A stretch of DNA of 64,000 bases from Caulobacter endophyticus (GTDB lineage Bacteria > Pseudomonadota > Alphaproteobacteria > Caulobacterales > Caulobacteraceae), in contig NZ_QDKQ01000034.1 in NCBI RefSeq assembly GCF_003116815.1, positions 124,001-188,000 on the forward strand, written 5' to 3'. Numbering within the stretch: position 1 is the stretch's first letter; each line of letters opens with the position of its first letter. Below, one piece after another: positions 26,054 through 35,140 of this stretch. The position numbers were made by a program, and so were the translations under genes. Under the pieces are notes generated by a model that saw only the letters and a list, made by a program, of their open reading frames with translations, was not told the origin of the DNA and searched no databases.

Positions 26054-26351
26054 TTGGGCGGCGAGATTCAGGCCCTCATACCCCAGGCTGGGGTCGCAAG
26101 CCTTTCATGAGGCTGATTTTTATGCTATTGTCGCCCTCGACGTGACGGGTGCGGCCTCGCACCTGCATGTCTCGTGGAAGACGACAGCCGTTCCAACGGC
26201 TCGCCCGATCGAAGGCGAAGGGTGACTTAAGAGACACTCCAAATCCTGATCCGACTTGGCCCCGCCTCTCCGACGGACGGGTTGCTATCGCTTTTTGGAA
26301 TGTTTGGAAACGGCGTTTTGGGCGCAAGCCCAATTTTATGAGGACGAACGA

Positions 26352-26858
26352 ATGAGCAAGAGCGGTCTGGAATTCTCGGTCGGCGATCACGTCGTCTACC
26401 CCGCCCACGGCGTGGGGAGCATCCAGGGCATCGAGACCCAGGAAGTGGCCGGGATGTCGCTCGAGGTTTACGTCATCACCTTCGACCACGAGAAGATGAC
26501 CCTTCGCGTTCCGACCAAGAAGGCCAAGGTCGCCGGCCTGCGTCCGCTGGCCGAAGGCGACGTCGTCAGCCAGGCGCTCACCACCCTGAAGGGCCGCGCC
26601 CGCGTGAAGCGCACCATGTGGTCGCGTCGCGCCCAGGAGTACGAAGCCAAGATCAACTCGGGCGACCTCGTGTCGATCGCCGAAGTGGTCCGCGACCTGC
26701 ACCGCGCCGAGAACCAGCCGGAACAGTCCTATTCGGAGCGCCAGCTCTATGAATCGGCCCTGGACCGCATGGCCCGCGAAGTCGCCGCCATCGAGCGCAT
26801 CGACCGCGAAGCCGCCATCGGCATCCTGACCAAGTCGCTGGTCAAGACGGCCGCCTGA
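26352..26858 (+). CDS. cdnL: CarD/CdnL-family RNA-polymerase-binding regulator
   Basis: The 168-residue protein opens with the CarD_TRCF RNA-polymerase-interacting Tudor-like domain (FSVGDHVVYPAHGVGSIQGI, then VYVITFDHEKMTLRVPTKKA, residues ~8-65). A compact helical DNA-contacting domain with a KRTMWSRRAQEYEAKINSGD segment follows. CdnL stabilises the open promoter complex, especially at rRNA and biosynthetic promoters, and is important for growth in Caulobacter. ATG 26352 has GAGGACGAACGA just before it. A canonical terminator follows, so it is monocistronic. Confidence 0.93.
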   Translation: MSKSGLEFSVGDHVVYPAHGVGSIQGIETQEVAGMSLEVYVITFDHEKMTLRVPTKKAKVAGLRPLAEGDVVSQALTTLKGRARVKRTMWSRRAQEYEAKINSGDLVSIAEVVRDLHRAENQPEQSYSERQLYESALDRMAREVAAIERIDREAAIGILTKSLVKTAA

Positions 26859-26886
26859 GGCCTTCCAAGCCTACGATGTTTCGAAG

Positions 26887-26915
26887 ACGCCCCCGGTTCC
26901 GCCGGGGGCGTTTTT
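26887..26915 (+). terminator. Rho-independent terminator of cdnL
   Basis: ACGCCCCCGG (26887-26896) and CCGGGGGCGT (26902-26911) form a 10-bp stem around a 5-base loop, followed by a run of T. The remaining bases to 27185 contain no supportable gene. They do contain three tandem GGGCAGAC units (27005-27028). Confidence 0.9.
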
Positions 26916-27185
26916 CGTTTGGGAACGGCGCTTGAGGCCTGCGATCTCGCGCCGCGCCCCCTTCCAGACAGCGGATTTCGACCGTAGTCGGCGCCGATAC
27001 AGGCGGGCAGACGGGCAGACGGGCAGACGGTCATGCTGGACTTCCCCCGATCGCCAGGCGGACCAATCGTCCTTGTAGCGCGACTGCGCACCGCCCATTC
27101 GACCAGGCGTCTCAAATTGCGGCGCCGGCGACCTTGGCACGAGACGCGATCCCACCCACTCTGGCCCTATCATCCGGAGCCCGCC

Positions 27186-27602
27186 ATGGCCGCCGAGCCC
27201 AAGACCCGCCCCACCGACGCCAGCGTGGACGACTTCCTGGCCGCCTCGCCGCAGGTGCGCCAGGCCGACGCGGCGATCGTCCGCGACCTGCTGGCCAAGG
27301 TCGCGGGCGCGCCAGCAGTGATGTGGGGTCCCTCGATCGTCGGCTTCGGCGCCTATCAGACCTCCGGCCCAAAGCCGATGGACTGGCCCCTGCTGGGCTT
27401 CTCGCCGCGCAAGACCGAACTGGTGCTCTACTTCGCCTCCGACTTCCCCGAACGCCAGGCCCTGCTGGCCAGGCTCGGCAAGCACCGCTCGGCCGTCTCC
27501 TGCGTCTACATCAAGCGCCTGGCCGACATCGACCTGACCGTCCTGCGCCAGCTCGCCGAAGCCTCCGCCGCCTGGACCCGCAGCGGTCATACCGCCTGCT
27601 GA
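27186..27602 (+). CDS. DUF1801 domain protein
   Basis: The 138-residue protein matches the DUF1801 (YdhG-like) pattern. It has TDASVDDFLAAS at the N-terminus, then the core MWGPSIVGFGAY, GFSPRKTELVLYF and LGKHRSAVSCVYIKRLADID. The biochemical role of this family is unknown. GGAG ten bases before the ATG supports the start. It converges on the PepSY gene, with stop codons only a few bases apart. Confidence 0.82.
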   Translation: MAAEPKTRPTDASVDDFLAASPQVRQADAAIVRDLLAKVAGAPAVMWGPSIVGFGAYQTSGPKPMDWPLLGFSPRKTELVLYFASDFPERQALLARLGKHRSAVSCVYIKRLADIDLTVLRQLAEASAAWTRSGHTAC

Positions 27603-27606
27603 GCGC

Positions 27607-28929
27607 TCACGCCGGCTTCTTCCGCAGCACCCGGGCCCGGCGCTTCTTCAGCCAGATGACCACGCCGGTGACGCTGAGCGCAGCCACGACCAGGCCGGTC
27701 AGCGAGATCAGGATGCGTCCCGGGACGCCCAGGATCCGGCCCGAGTGCAGCGGGAACTGCGCCTGGACGAAAATGTCGGCCGCCGTTCCCTTCCACGGCA
27801 GGCGCTCGCCCAGGTAGCGACCGTCGGCGCCGTCGTAATAGAGGTAGGGCGGGCCCACGCCGCCAGCCCCATGGTCGTCGCCCACCTTGTGGAAGGCCAC
27901 GCCGTAGATGCCGTAGTGGGCCGAGTAGAAGGCGCCGCCCACCGGGGCGGTGAAGCCGCGCGCCTGGGCGTCCGCCTTGGCCTTGGCGATGATCGTCTCG
28001 TAGGTCTGCTTGGGCAGGATCGGGTTGTCGTGGCTGGTAGGCACGCGGGTGTCGAACGGCGTCGGCGACACCTTCGAGATCTTCGACATCACCGGATAGA
28101 ACACCTCGCTGTAGAGGTTCAGCGAGAAGGCCGTGAAGGCCACGACGAACAGCACGCCCCACAGCCACAGGCCGAAGGCCCGGTGAATGTCGAAATTGAT
28201 GCGGTAGGCGCTGGCCTTGGTCTTGATCTGCCAGGCCGGCTTCCAGCGGCTCCAGAAGCTCTTGGCCGGCTTGCGGCCATTGGCGCTGCTGGCCGGCAGG
28301 GTCAGGTAGAAGCCGACGAAGCAGTCCAGCGTCCACAGGACCGCGATCACGCCCAGCAGCCAGATCCCCCAGCGGTCGATGCCCCAGAACTCGGGAATGT
28401 GCAGGGTGTAGTGGAGCACGTAGAGAAACGAGACGAAGGTCTCGGTCTTGATCGGCCACACCGCGCCCCACTCGCGCCGGCCCTGTTCGACGCCCGTCGC
28501 CGGGTCGACGAACACCTGGTTGTAGCCCAGTTCGTAGTGCTTGCCGGTCTTGGGGTCCTGGCGGGCGTCGACGCCGATGGCCAGGGTCTCGCCCGGCTCG
28601 GCGACCAGCGGAAAATAGGAGACGATCACCCGGGGGTCGCGCGCCTCGACCGCCTTGACGATGTCCAGCGTCGGCAGGGCCGGGCCGTCGGTCCTGGCGT
28701 GCATCAGGTGCGGGTTGAGCACGTCGTCCAGCTCGTGGTCCCACGAGATCACTGCGCCGGTGACCCCCGAGATGAACAGGAAGCCGGCCATGATCAGACC
28801 CACCCAGCGGTGGATGAATGTCAGGGTAGGCCGCACCGCCGCGCGGACGGCCGTGGCCGCGCCGGCGGCTCTGCGCACCGGCGGCGAGACGGGCGGCGCA
28901 TAGGGCGTATCGAGATTGCGCGCGTCCAT
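27607..28929 (-). CDS. PepSY-associated membrane protein (siderophore-uptake partner)
   Basis: This 440-residue integral membrane protein has four or so helices: RPTLTFIHRWVGLIMAGFLF near residue 35, IWLLGVIAVLWTLDCFVGFY, LWLWGVLFVVAFTAFSLNLY, and a final helix before KKRRARVLRKKPA. Large periplasmic PepSY-like loops lie between them. Conserved His residues occur at helix edges (FIHRW, LHYTLHIPE, FDIHRAFG, FPLHSG), as in family members thought to reduce ferric siderophores or carry haem. The ATG at 28929 follows AGGAGGCGG; a longer in-frame start at 28983 lacks a site. It lies 86 bases downstream of the siderophore receptor gene in the same orientation. Confidence 0.85.
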   Translation of the reverse strand: MDARNLDTPYAPPVSPPVRRAAGAATAVRAAVRPTLTFIHRWVGLIMAGFLFISGVTGAVISWDHELDDVLNPHLMHARTDGPALPTLDIVKAVEARDPRVIVSYFPLVAEPGETLAIGVDARQDPKTGKHYELGYNQVFVDPATGVEQGRREWGAVWPIKTETFVSFLYVLHYTLHIPEFWGIDRWGIWLLGVIAVLWTLDCFVGFYLTLPASSANGRKPAKSFWSRWKPAWQIKTKASAYRINFDIHRAFGLWLWGVLFVVAFTAFSLNLYSEVFYPVMSKISKVSPTPFDTRVPTSHDNPILPKQTYETIIAKAKADAQARGFTAPVGGAFYSAHYGIYGVAFHKVGDDHGAGGVGPPYLYYDGADGRYLGERLPWKGTAADIFVQAQFPLHSGRILGVPGRILISLTGLVVAALSVTGVVIWLKKRRARVLRKKPA

Positions 28930-29015
28930 GTCGGCCGCCTCCTGCTGCTCGGAACCAAGCAGAGCCGGTGCGAGCGATCGCACCGGCTCCTTGAGGGTGT
29001 TTCTAGGAATGATTC

Positions 29016-31133
29016 TTAGAAGCGATAGTCAAGGCGCACCGACGCGTTACGCGGCGCGGCATAGTAGGCCTGCCCCCACATGACGCTGTTCAGGTAGGAC
29101 TCGTCGAACAGGTTGCGGACATTGAGCGTGACCTTGATCTGGTCGGTCAGGTCGGCGCTGCCCATCAGGTCGACCACGGCATAGGCCTTCTGGGTGACCA
29201 CGAAGGTGTCCAGGCCCGAGATCTCGTCCTGCCAGCGCAGCGCGGCGCCGACCTTGGCGTTGCGCCACTCCGGGAAGCTGTAGGTGGTGGAGACCTTCAG
29301 GCTCTTGCGCGGCAGGAAGGTGCGGGCGTCCGCGCCGTCCTTGTCCTCCAGCGACAGCTGAGTCCAGCCGGCGCTGAGCTGCCAGCGGTCGGTGACCTGG
29401 CCGCTGACCTCCAGCTCGTAGCCCTTCGAGGTGGTGTCGACGCCGGTGTAATAGGTGGCGCCCGGCTGGCCGACGGTGCTGTCGACCGGGAAGACGCCGG
29501 CGGCCGTCGCCAGGTTCTGCTGCTCGACCTTGAACACAGCGGCGCTGGCGTAGAGCTTGCCGCCGAACCACTCGCTCTTGACGCCCGCCTCGAAGCTTTC
29601 GCCCTGGACCGGGTCGAGCTTGCGGTTGCTCGCGTCCACCTCGGCCTGCGGATTGAAGATGTCGGTGTAGCTGCCGTACAGCGACACGTGCGGCGTCACG
29701 TCGAAGACGAGGCCGGCATAGGGGCTGGTCTTGGAGACCGTGCGGCCCTGGTCGACGTCGTAGGACGTGCCCGAGGTCTTCTGCTCGACGGCGTTGAAGC
29801 CCACCACGCCCTTCAGGCGGTCGGTGAAGTTCAGGTGCGCGGCGCCGAACACGCGGGTCAGGCGGTCCTTGATCTGGGCGGCCGAATTGAGGTCGGTATA
29901 GGTGGTCGGCTCGGCGACGCTGCCCCACTCATAGACCGACGGATAGGCCGGATAGGTCGCGCCCGACGAGGCGAAGTCCTCGCGGGTCTGCTCGGCGTAG
30001 CTGGCGCCGAACACCAGCTGGTGGGTGCGGCCAAACAGCGACACCGGACCGTTGAAGCTCAGGTCGGCCAGGTCCTGCTTGGACTCCGACGGGTAGCGGC
30101 CGACAAAGCCGCCGATGCCTAGGCCCGTGGTCTTGTCCGGATAGCCCGAGGCGTACAGCAGCTTGGCGTTCTGCTCGACGTCCTTGTGGGTGTAGGTCGC
30201 CTTGGCCACCCAGTCGTTGTCGAACACGTACGACGCCTCGACGAAGGCGGTCTTGTCGTTGACGTCCCAGTAGGACCAGTCGGCCGAAGTGCTGGCCGAG
30301 CGCTTCCAGGGGATGCGCGAGCCGTCCGAGAAGCTCAGCGGCAGCGCGCCCCACAGCACCCCGGTGGCGAGGTTGTCCTGCTGCGAATAGCCGCCGGTGA
30401 CGTTCAGCTTCGGCGTCAGGTCCCACGACAGCACGCCGTAATAGACGTTCCGGTTGACCTTGTAGTGGTCGAGATAGGAGTCGCGGTCCTGGTTGGCGTA
30501 GATCAGGCGGCCCGATAGCGTGCCCGAGGCGTTCAGCGAGCCGGAGACGTCGGCCTCCAGACGCTTGTCGTTCCACGAGCCGTACTGGGCCGCGGCCGAG
30601 GCCTGGAAGCCGGCGATCGGGCGCTTGCGGATGTAGTTGACGGTCGCCGAGGGATTGCCGACGCCGGTGGTCAGGCCGTTGACGCCGCGCACCACGTCGA
30701 CGCGGTCGAACAGGATGGTGTCGATCTCGCCATACTGGATGCCCCAGTTCAGCGGCAGGCCCACGCCATCGACCTGGAAGTTGGTGACGTCGAAGCCGCG
30801 GGCGTTGAAGTAGGTGCGGTCGGTCTCGACCCGCTCGACATTGATCCCCACCACGCGGTCCAGCAGGTCGGTGACGCTGGTCAGGCCGAAGTCGCGGATC
30901 TGCTGCTGGCCGACGATGGTCATCGATTGGGGCGTCTCGCGCAGGCTGAGATCCAGGCCCGTCGCGCCGGTGGAGCGGGCGCGGGCGCCGGTCACCACCA
31001 CGCCGTCGACGTTGCTGTCCGCCGAAGCCTCGGCCGCGTCCGCCGAAGGAGCGTCGGCGGCGTGGGCCATGCCGGCCAGGACGGCGGGGCTGATGGCGGC
31101 GGCAAGCAGAAGGGCGCGCAGGGATCGGGACAT
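29016..31133 (-). CDS. TonB-dependent siderophore receptor
   Basis: This 705-residue outer-membrane receptor of the siderophore type has a signal peptide (LRALLLAAAISPAVLAGMAHA) and a TonB box (NVDGVVVTGARAR). Its plug contains RETPQSMTIVGQQQIRDFGL, VERVETDRTYFNARGFDVTN and DRVDVVRGVNGLTTGVGNPS. The barrel ends RLDYRF with the terminal aromatic residue. The plug wording (PQSMTIV, RGFDV) is that of ferric-hydroxamate/pyoverdine-class receptors. The ATG at 31133 is taken; a TTG lies one codon upstream. The PepSY membrane protein gene follows. A Fur-like half-site lies about 20 bases upstream, consistent with iron control. Confidence 0.92.
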   Translation of the reverse strand: MSRSLRALLLAAAISPAVLAGMAHAADAPSADAAEASADSNVDGVVVTGARARSTGATGLDLSLRETPQSMTIVGQQQIRDFGLTSVTDLLDRVVGINVERVETDRTYFNARGFDVTNFQVDGVGLPLNWGIQYGEIDTILFDRVDVVRGVNGLTTGVGNPSATVNYIRKRPIAGFQASAAAQYGSWNDKRLEADVSGSLNASGTLSGRLIYANQDRDSYLDHYKVNRNVYYGVLSWDLTPKLNVTGGYSQQDNLATGVLWGALPLSFSDGSRIPWKRSASTSADWSYWDVNDKTAFVEASYVFDNDWVAKATYTHKDVEQNAKLLYASGYPDKTTGLGIGGFVGRYPSESKQDLADLSFNGPVSLFGRTHQLVFGASYAEQTREDFASSGATYPAYPSVYEWGSVAEPTTYTDLNSAAQIKDRLTRVFGAAHLNFTDRLKGVVGFNAVEQKTSGTSYDVDQGRTVSKTSPYAGLVFDVTPHVSLYGSYTDIFNPQAEVDASNRKLDPVQGESFEAGVKSEWFGGKLYASAAVFKVEQQNLATAAGVFPVDSTVGQPGATYYTGVDTTSKGYELEVSGQVTDRWQLSAGWTQLSLEDKDGADARTFLPRKSLKVSTTYSFPEWRNAKVGAALRWQDEISGLDTFVVTQKAYAVVDLMGSADLTDQIKVTLNVRNLFDESYLNSVMWGQAYYAAPRNASVRLDYRF

Positions 31134-31153
31134 CAAGGGGCTCTCGCGGAAAC

Positions 31154-31172
31154 GATAATGACTCGCAAGAGC
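31154..31172 (-). promoter_or_regulatory. Fur-box-like sequence upstream of siderophore receptor
   Basis: Read on the minus strand, the site ends in TCATTATC, identical to one half of the classical GATAATGATAATCATTATC box. The whole 19 bases match at about 13 positions. It lies directly upstream of the receptor start. The match is one-sided, so the call is tentative, but an iron-responsive site is expected here. Confidence 0.4.
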
Positions 31173-31229
31173 GAATAGGCGCCGTGATGGCGGCGTGTCA
31201 AACCTTGGCCGGAAACATTCATCGAATTG

Positions 31230-31289
31230 GGTTATCGCTGCGACTTTTCGGCCACGGCACGGGAAAGTGGCGCCAGGTTAGCGCTACCA
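31230..31289 (+). promoter_or_regulatory. LacI-type operator pair upstream of GH74 gene
   Basis: GGTTAGCGCTACC at 31276-31288 shares the AGCGCTACC arm and core with the perfect palindrome of the xylan locus (10985-10996). A weaker relative, GGTTATCGCTGCGA, lies 46 bases upstream at 31230-31243 (11 of 14 positions). Two sites four to five helical turns apart would suit looping by a tetrameric repressor. The GH74 start codon is 74 bases downstream. Confidence 0.5.
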
Positions 31290-31361
31290 ATTGGGACTGG
31301 CGAAACGTGTCGCGGCCGTGCAAAACCTTGCTGCAACAGTATATTTAGCTTCAGGCTCGAC

Positions 31362-33626
31362 ATGTCCCCCAATATCCCGACCCGTCGCGCGACCCTCACC
31401 GGCCTTCTGCTCGGGGCGAGCATGACAGCGCTGCCTTTTGACGCAAGAGCGGCGACGCGCGCCCTGCCCTACCGCTGGCGCAACGTCCGGGTCGGCGGCG
31501 GCGGCTTCGTGCCGAACGTGGTGTTCAGCCCCGTCGAAAAGGGCCTGGCCTATCTGCGCTCCGACATGGGCGGCGCCTATCGCTGGCAAGCCTCGGAGAG
31601 CCGCTGGATCCCCCTGCTCGACGATCAGGCCCAGGGCAGCTGGCAAGGCGTCGAAAGCGTCGCGCCCGATCCGGTCGATCCAAACCGCGTCTACCTGGCC
31701 TGCGGCATGGGCCGGCCCGACCCGGCCGCCATCCTGCGCTCGGAGACCCGCGGAACCGACTGGACCGTGATCCCGGTCCCCTTCCGGATGGGCGGCAACG
31801 AGGATGGCCGGGGCCTGGGCGAGCGTCTGGCCATCGATCCCAACGACACCCGCGTGCTCTATTTCGCCTCGCGCCACGACGGCCTGCAGGTCAGCCGCGA
31901 CCGCGGCGCGACCTGGGGCAAGTCCGCCAGCTTCCCGCTGCCGGGCCTGGGCCTCAACGCCCGCCCCGCGCCCACGCACGGCGGCCTGTCGTTCGTGATC
32001 TTCGATCCGCGCAGCGGCGCGGCCGGCCAGGGCTCGAAGACCATCTTCGTCGGCGTCGCCGACCCGTCCGAGCATCACCTGTGGCGCAGCGACGACGGCG
32101 GCGCGACCTGGAAGCCGATCCCCGCCCCGCACGCCTATCTGGCCTGCAAGGCGGCGCTCGACAGAAAAGGCCGGCTCTACGTCACCTATTCCAGCGGCAT
32201 CGGCCCGTCGAACGTGGAGGACGGCGCGGTCTGGCGGCTAGACACCGCCGCCAACGCCTGGACCGAGATCACGCCGGCCAAGCCCCTGCCCCAGCGCGGC
32301 GGCGGCTTCATGGGCGTGGCGGTCGACGCAAACGGCGCGGTGGCGGTGACCAGCCTCAACCGCTGGAACCCGTATGACACGCTGTGGCGCTCCACCGACC
32401 ACGGCGCGACCTGGACCGACCTCTATCCCGACGCCCGCCGCGACGTGACGACGACGCCGTTCCTGCACTGGGGCGAGCCGGAAGCCGACTTCGGCTGGTG
32501 GATGGCGGGCCTGGCCATCGACCCGTTCGACCCGGATTTCGCCTGCTACACCACCGGCGCGACCATCTACGCCACCCGCGAGTTCACCAAGGCCTCCTCG
32601 GGGCGCCCAACCACCTGGTTCCCGTGGGTGGAGGGCATTGAGCAGACGGCGATCATCACCCTGGCCAGCCTGCCCGAGGGCCCGCAACTGCTTAGCGGCT
32701 TTGGCGACATTTCCGGCTTCGTGCACGACGACCTGGCCGTCTCGCCCACCGACCAGTTCACCACCCCGGTGTTCGGCAACACCAACTTCATCGACTATGC
32801 GGGCAGGAAGCCGTCGGTGGTCGTCCGCAGCGGCACGCCGCACCAGCGCCACGGCGGACCAACCCTGGCCTGGTCGGCCGATCACGGCCGCACCTGGGCG
32901 CCGCTGACGGCGCCGCGCATCACGGGCGCTCCTTCCCCGCCCGGCCAGGGCCGTCGCGGGCCCGACCCGCACGACGACGCCGCCATCGTCGTCAACGCCG
33001 ACGGCGCGGTGTTCATGGTCATGACCGCCCAGCCCCAGGTCACCCGCGACCGCGGCGCGACCTGGACGCTCTGCCGGGGCCTGCCCGCCTGGGTCCGCCC
33101 CGTGCCCGACCGCGTCGATCCCCGGCGCTTCACCGCCATCGACACCCAGACCGGCAGGCGCTTCGTCAGCACCGACGCCGGCGCCAGCTTCAATGAGGCC
33201 GCGACGCGCGGCCTGCCCGCCGACCTGTCGGCCGACCAGGTGACCTGGCGCGAGATCCCCTGGCCGCTGAAGGCCGTGCCGGGCCAGGTCGGCCATCTGT
33301 GGTTCGTCTCCACCCAGGGCCTCTACCGCTCCACCGACGGCGGCGCGCGCTTCTCGCGGATCGACGGCGGCGTGCAGGTCGACCAGCTCGACTTCGGAGC
33401 CCAGCCGCCCGGCAAGCCTCACCCCGCCCTCTTCGCCATCGGTCGCAAGGACGGGGTCAAGGCCATCTGGCGCTCGGACGACGAGGGCGCGAGCTGGGTG
33501 CGCGTCAACGACGCCCGCCACGAGTACGGCCGCCGCTTCCGATGCCTGGCCGCCGACATGCGGGTGTACGGGCGCGTCTACGTGGGCACGGACGGACGCG
33601 GCATCGTCTACGGCGAGCCGGGCTGA
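31362..33626 (+). CDS. GH74-like xyloglucanase / BNR-repeat glycosidase, exported
   Basis: The 754-residue protein has an N-terminal Tat-like signal (IPTRRATLTGLLLGASMTAL). The rest is a two-lobed beta-propeller with at least seven Asp-box (SxDxGxTW) repeats, for example SDDGGATW, STDHGATW, SADHGRTW, TRDRGATW and SDDEGASW. The start WRNVRVGGGGFVPNVVFSP and SDMGGAYRW are characteristic of GH74, whose two catalytic Asp residues sit in the propeller cleft; the first Asp is in LRSDMGG. It should cut xyloglucan backbones. The ATG at 31362 is the first Met before the signal peptide. It is monocistronic under the operator at 31276-31288. Confidence 0.88.
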   Translation: MSPNIPTRRATLTGLLLGASMTALPFDARAATRALPYRWRNVRVGGGGFVPNVVFSPVEKGLAYLRSDMGGAYRWQASESRWIPLLDDQAQGSWQGVESVAPDPVDPNRVYLACGMGRPDPAAILRSETRGTDWTVIPVPFRMGGNEDGRGLGERLAIDPNDTRVLYFASRHDGLQVSRDRGATWGKSASFPLPGLGLNARPAPTHGGLSFVIFDPRSGAAGQGSKTIFVGVADPSEHHLWRSDDGGATWKPIPAPHAYLACKAALDRKGRLYVTYSSGIGPSNVEDGAVWRLDTAANAWTEITPAKPLPQRGGGFMGVAVDANGAVAVTSLNRWNPYDTLWRSTDHGATWTDLYPDARRDVTTTPFLHWGEPEADFGWWMAGLAIDPFDPDFACYTTGATIYATREFTKASSGRPTTWFPWVEGIEQTAIITLASLPEGPQLLSGFGDISGFVHDDLAVSPTDQFTTPVFGNTNFIDYAGRKPSVVVRSGTPHQRHGGPTLAWSADHGRTWAPLTAPRITGAPSPPGQGRRGPDPHDDAAIVVNADGAVFMVMTAQPQVTRDRGATWTLCRGLPAWVRPVPDRVDPRRFTAIDTQTGRRFVSTDAGASFNEAATRGLPADLSADQVTWREIPWPLKAVPGQVGHLWFVSTQGLYRSTDGGARFSRIDGGVQVDQLDFGAQPPGKPHPALFAIGRKDGVKAIWRSDDEGASWVRVNDARHEYGRRFRCLAADMRVYGRVYVGTDGRGIVYGEPG

Positions 33627-33632
33627 GGCCCC

Positions 33633-33992
33633 TCAGGCCGCGTGGCCGAACCCGTGCACGGCGTCGCGCAGGTGACCGAAATTGATCGGCTTGGACAGCA
33701 CCGTCACGTCCTCGAAACCCTTGCGCGGCAAGGCCCCGTAGCCCGTGGCGAAGACAAACGGCACGCCCTTGGCCCGCAGGGCCTCGGCCACCGGAAACAC
33801 CATCTCGCCGCCGATGTTGATGTCGAGCACCGCCCCGTCCAGCGACGGCTTGCCGTCGTCGAGATAGGCCAGGGCCTCGCCCACGGCGCCGAACGAGCCG
33901 GAAACCTCGCAGCCGAGATCGGTCAGCAGGTCCTCGACCATCATGGCGACCAGCGCCTCGTCCTCGACGATCATGATCCGACGCCCGCTCAT
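33633..33992 (-). CDS. Single-domain response regulator (receiver only)
   Basis: This 119-residue protein has one receiver domain: MIVEDEALVAMMVEDLL with the acidic Asp/Glu pair, the phospho-accepting Asp in DGAVLDINIGGEM, Thr/Ala in FVFATGYG, and Lys in VLSKPINFG. It has no output domain and resembles the receivers that partner HWE kinases, which often act as phosphate sinks or relay proteins. Its ATG overlaps the stop of the kinase gene (ATGA), so they are coupled and almost certainly cognate. Confidence 0.9.
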   Translation of the reverse strand: MSGRRIMIVEDEALVAMMVEDLLTDLGCEVSGSFGAVGEALAYLDDGKPSLDGAVLDINIGGEMVFPVAEALRAKGVPFVFATGYGALPRKGFEDVTVLSKPINFGHLRDAVHGFGHAA

Positions 33993-35140
33993 GCCGCCGC
34001 CAGCCTTTGCGACAGCGGGGCTCGGAAGGTGAAGACCAGCCCGTCGGGCAGGAAGTCGAGCACCGCCGCGCCGCCCAGGTCGCGCGACAGGCCCCGGCGG
34101 ATCAGCCGCGAGCCGAAGCCCTCTTCCTTTGGCCCGGGCGCCGTCACCGGCGGACCGCCGCGCTCGCGCCATTCCAGGGCGAAGGTGGGATGGCCGCCCG
34201 CCGCGTCCTCGATGCGCCAGGTGACGAACACCTGGCCCGTCGCGACCGACAGGGCCCCGTACTTGGCGGCGTTGACGATCAGTTCATGCAGGGTCATGTG
34301 CACGGCCACGGCGGCCTCGGGGGTGATCTCGATCGGCGGCCCCTCGACCACGAACCGGCCATCCTCCAGCCCGCCGAACGGCCGCATGGCCGCGGCCAGG
34401 ATCTCGCGCAGCTGGGCCTTGCCCCAGGCCTGCTTGGTCAAGAGTTCGTGGGCCTGCGACAGCGCCAGCAGCCGCGACTCGAACGACTCGTTGAAGGCCT
34501 CCGGCGAGGTCGCCGTCCGCAGGGTCTGGCTGGCGATCGACTGCACCGAGGCCAGGGTGTTCTTCACCCGGTGGTCCAGCTCGCGCATCAGGAAGGTGCG
34601 GCGCTCCAGCTCCTTGTTGAGCGAGGCCTGCAAGCGGCCGCTCTCCAGGGCCGCGGCGGTGGCGCGGGCCATGACCTGCAGCTTGGCCACCGTCTCGGGC
34701 GGCGGCGTGTGCTCCTTGGCCCAGTAGGCGCCCAGGGCCGCGATCGGATCGCGGGTGCGCACCGGCGTCATCACCAGGCTTTTGACGAAGGTCGGCCTGT
34801 AGGCGTCGTGCGGAATGCGGTCGTCCTGGTAGATGTCGGGGATCACCACCGTCTGGCGGTTCAGCATCGCCCAGCCCGAGATGCAGGCGGTCAGCGGAAA
34901 GCGCTTGCCCTTCCACAGCGGACCGATCGCGTCCTCGTCCAGATACCAGCAGCAGTCGTCGTCGCGCAGCACGAAGGCCACGCCGTCGGCGCCCGAGATT
35001 CGGCGCGCGGAGGAGCGGACCACCGCGGCCACCTCGTCGATGGTCCGGGTCGCCGAGAGCTCCTCGATCGTTTCGACCAGCGTCAGGAGGGCGGAATCGT
35101 CTTCGCCGTCCGACAGGTCGTGCTCGGCCATATCCAACAT
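33989..35140 (-). CDS. GAF-HWE sensor histidine kinase
   Basis: This 383-residue cytoplasmic kinase has a GAF domain (about residues 15-165) with RDDDCCWYLDEDAIGPLWKG and the TACISGWAMLNRQTVVIPDI hinge typical of GAF. The HWE/HisKA_2 dimerisation helix carries the phospho-His in LMRELDHRVKNTLASVQSIA, and the ATPase domain has the N-box LHELIVNAAKYGALS and GFGSRLIRRGLSRD. There are no membrane helices. The start is uncertain: ATGs at 35140 and 35131 and a GTG at 35164 are in frame, with no clear ribosome site for any. The receiver gene overlaps its stop. Confidence 0.88.
   Translation of the reverse strand: MLDMAEHDLSDGEDDSALLTLVETIEELSATRTIDEVAAVVRSSARRISGADGVAFVLRDDDCCWYLDEDAIGPLWKGKRFPLTACISGWAMLNRQTVVIPDIYQDDRIPHDAYRPTFVKSLVMTPVRTRDPIAALGAYWAKEHTPPPETVAKLQVMARATAAALESGRLQASLNKELERRTFLMRELDHRVKNTLASVQSIASQTLRTATSPEAFNESFESRLLALSQAHELLTKQAWGKAQLREILAAAMRPFGGLEDGRFVVEGPPIEITPEAAVAVHMTLHELIVNAAKYGALSVATGQVFVTWRIEDAAGGHPTFALEWRERGGPPVTAPGPKEEGFGSRLIRRGLSRDLGGAAVLDFLPDGLVFTFRAPLSQRLAAA

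Noticed and set aside
26149-26355. 68-codon frame in the cdnL leader
   Set aside because: Basic low-complexity product, no ribosome site, and it runs into the cdnL start codon.
27005-27028. Three tandem GGGCAGAC units considered as iterons
   Set aside because: Only three perfect 8-base units with no neighbouring replication or regulatory gene; probably a simple replication-slippage repeat.
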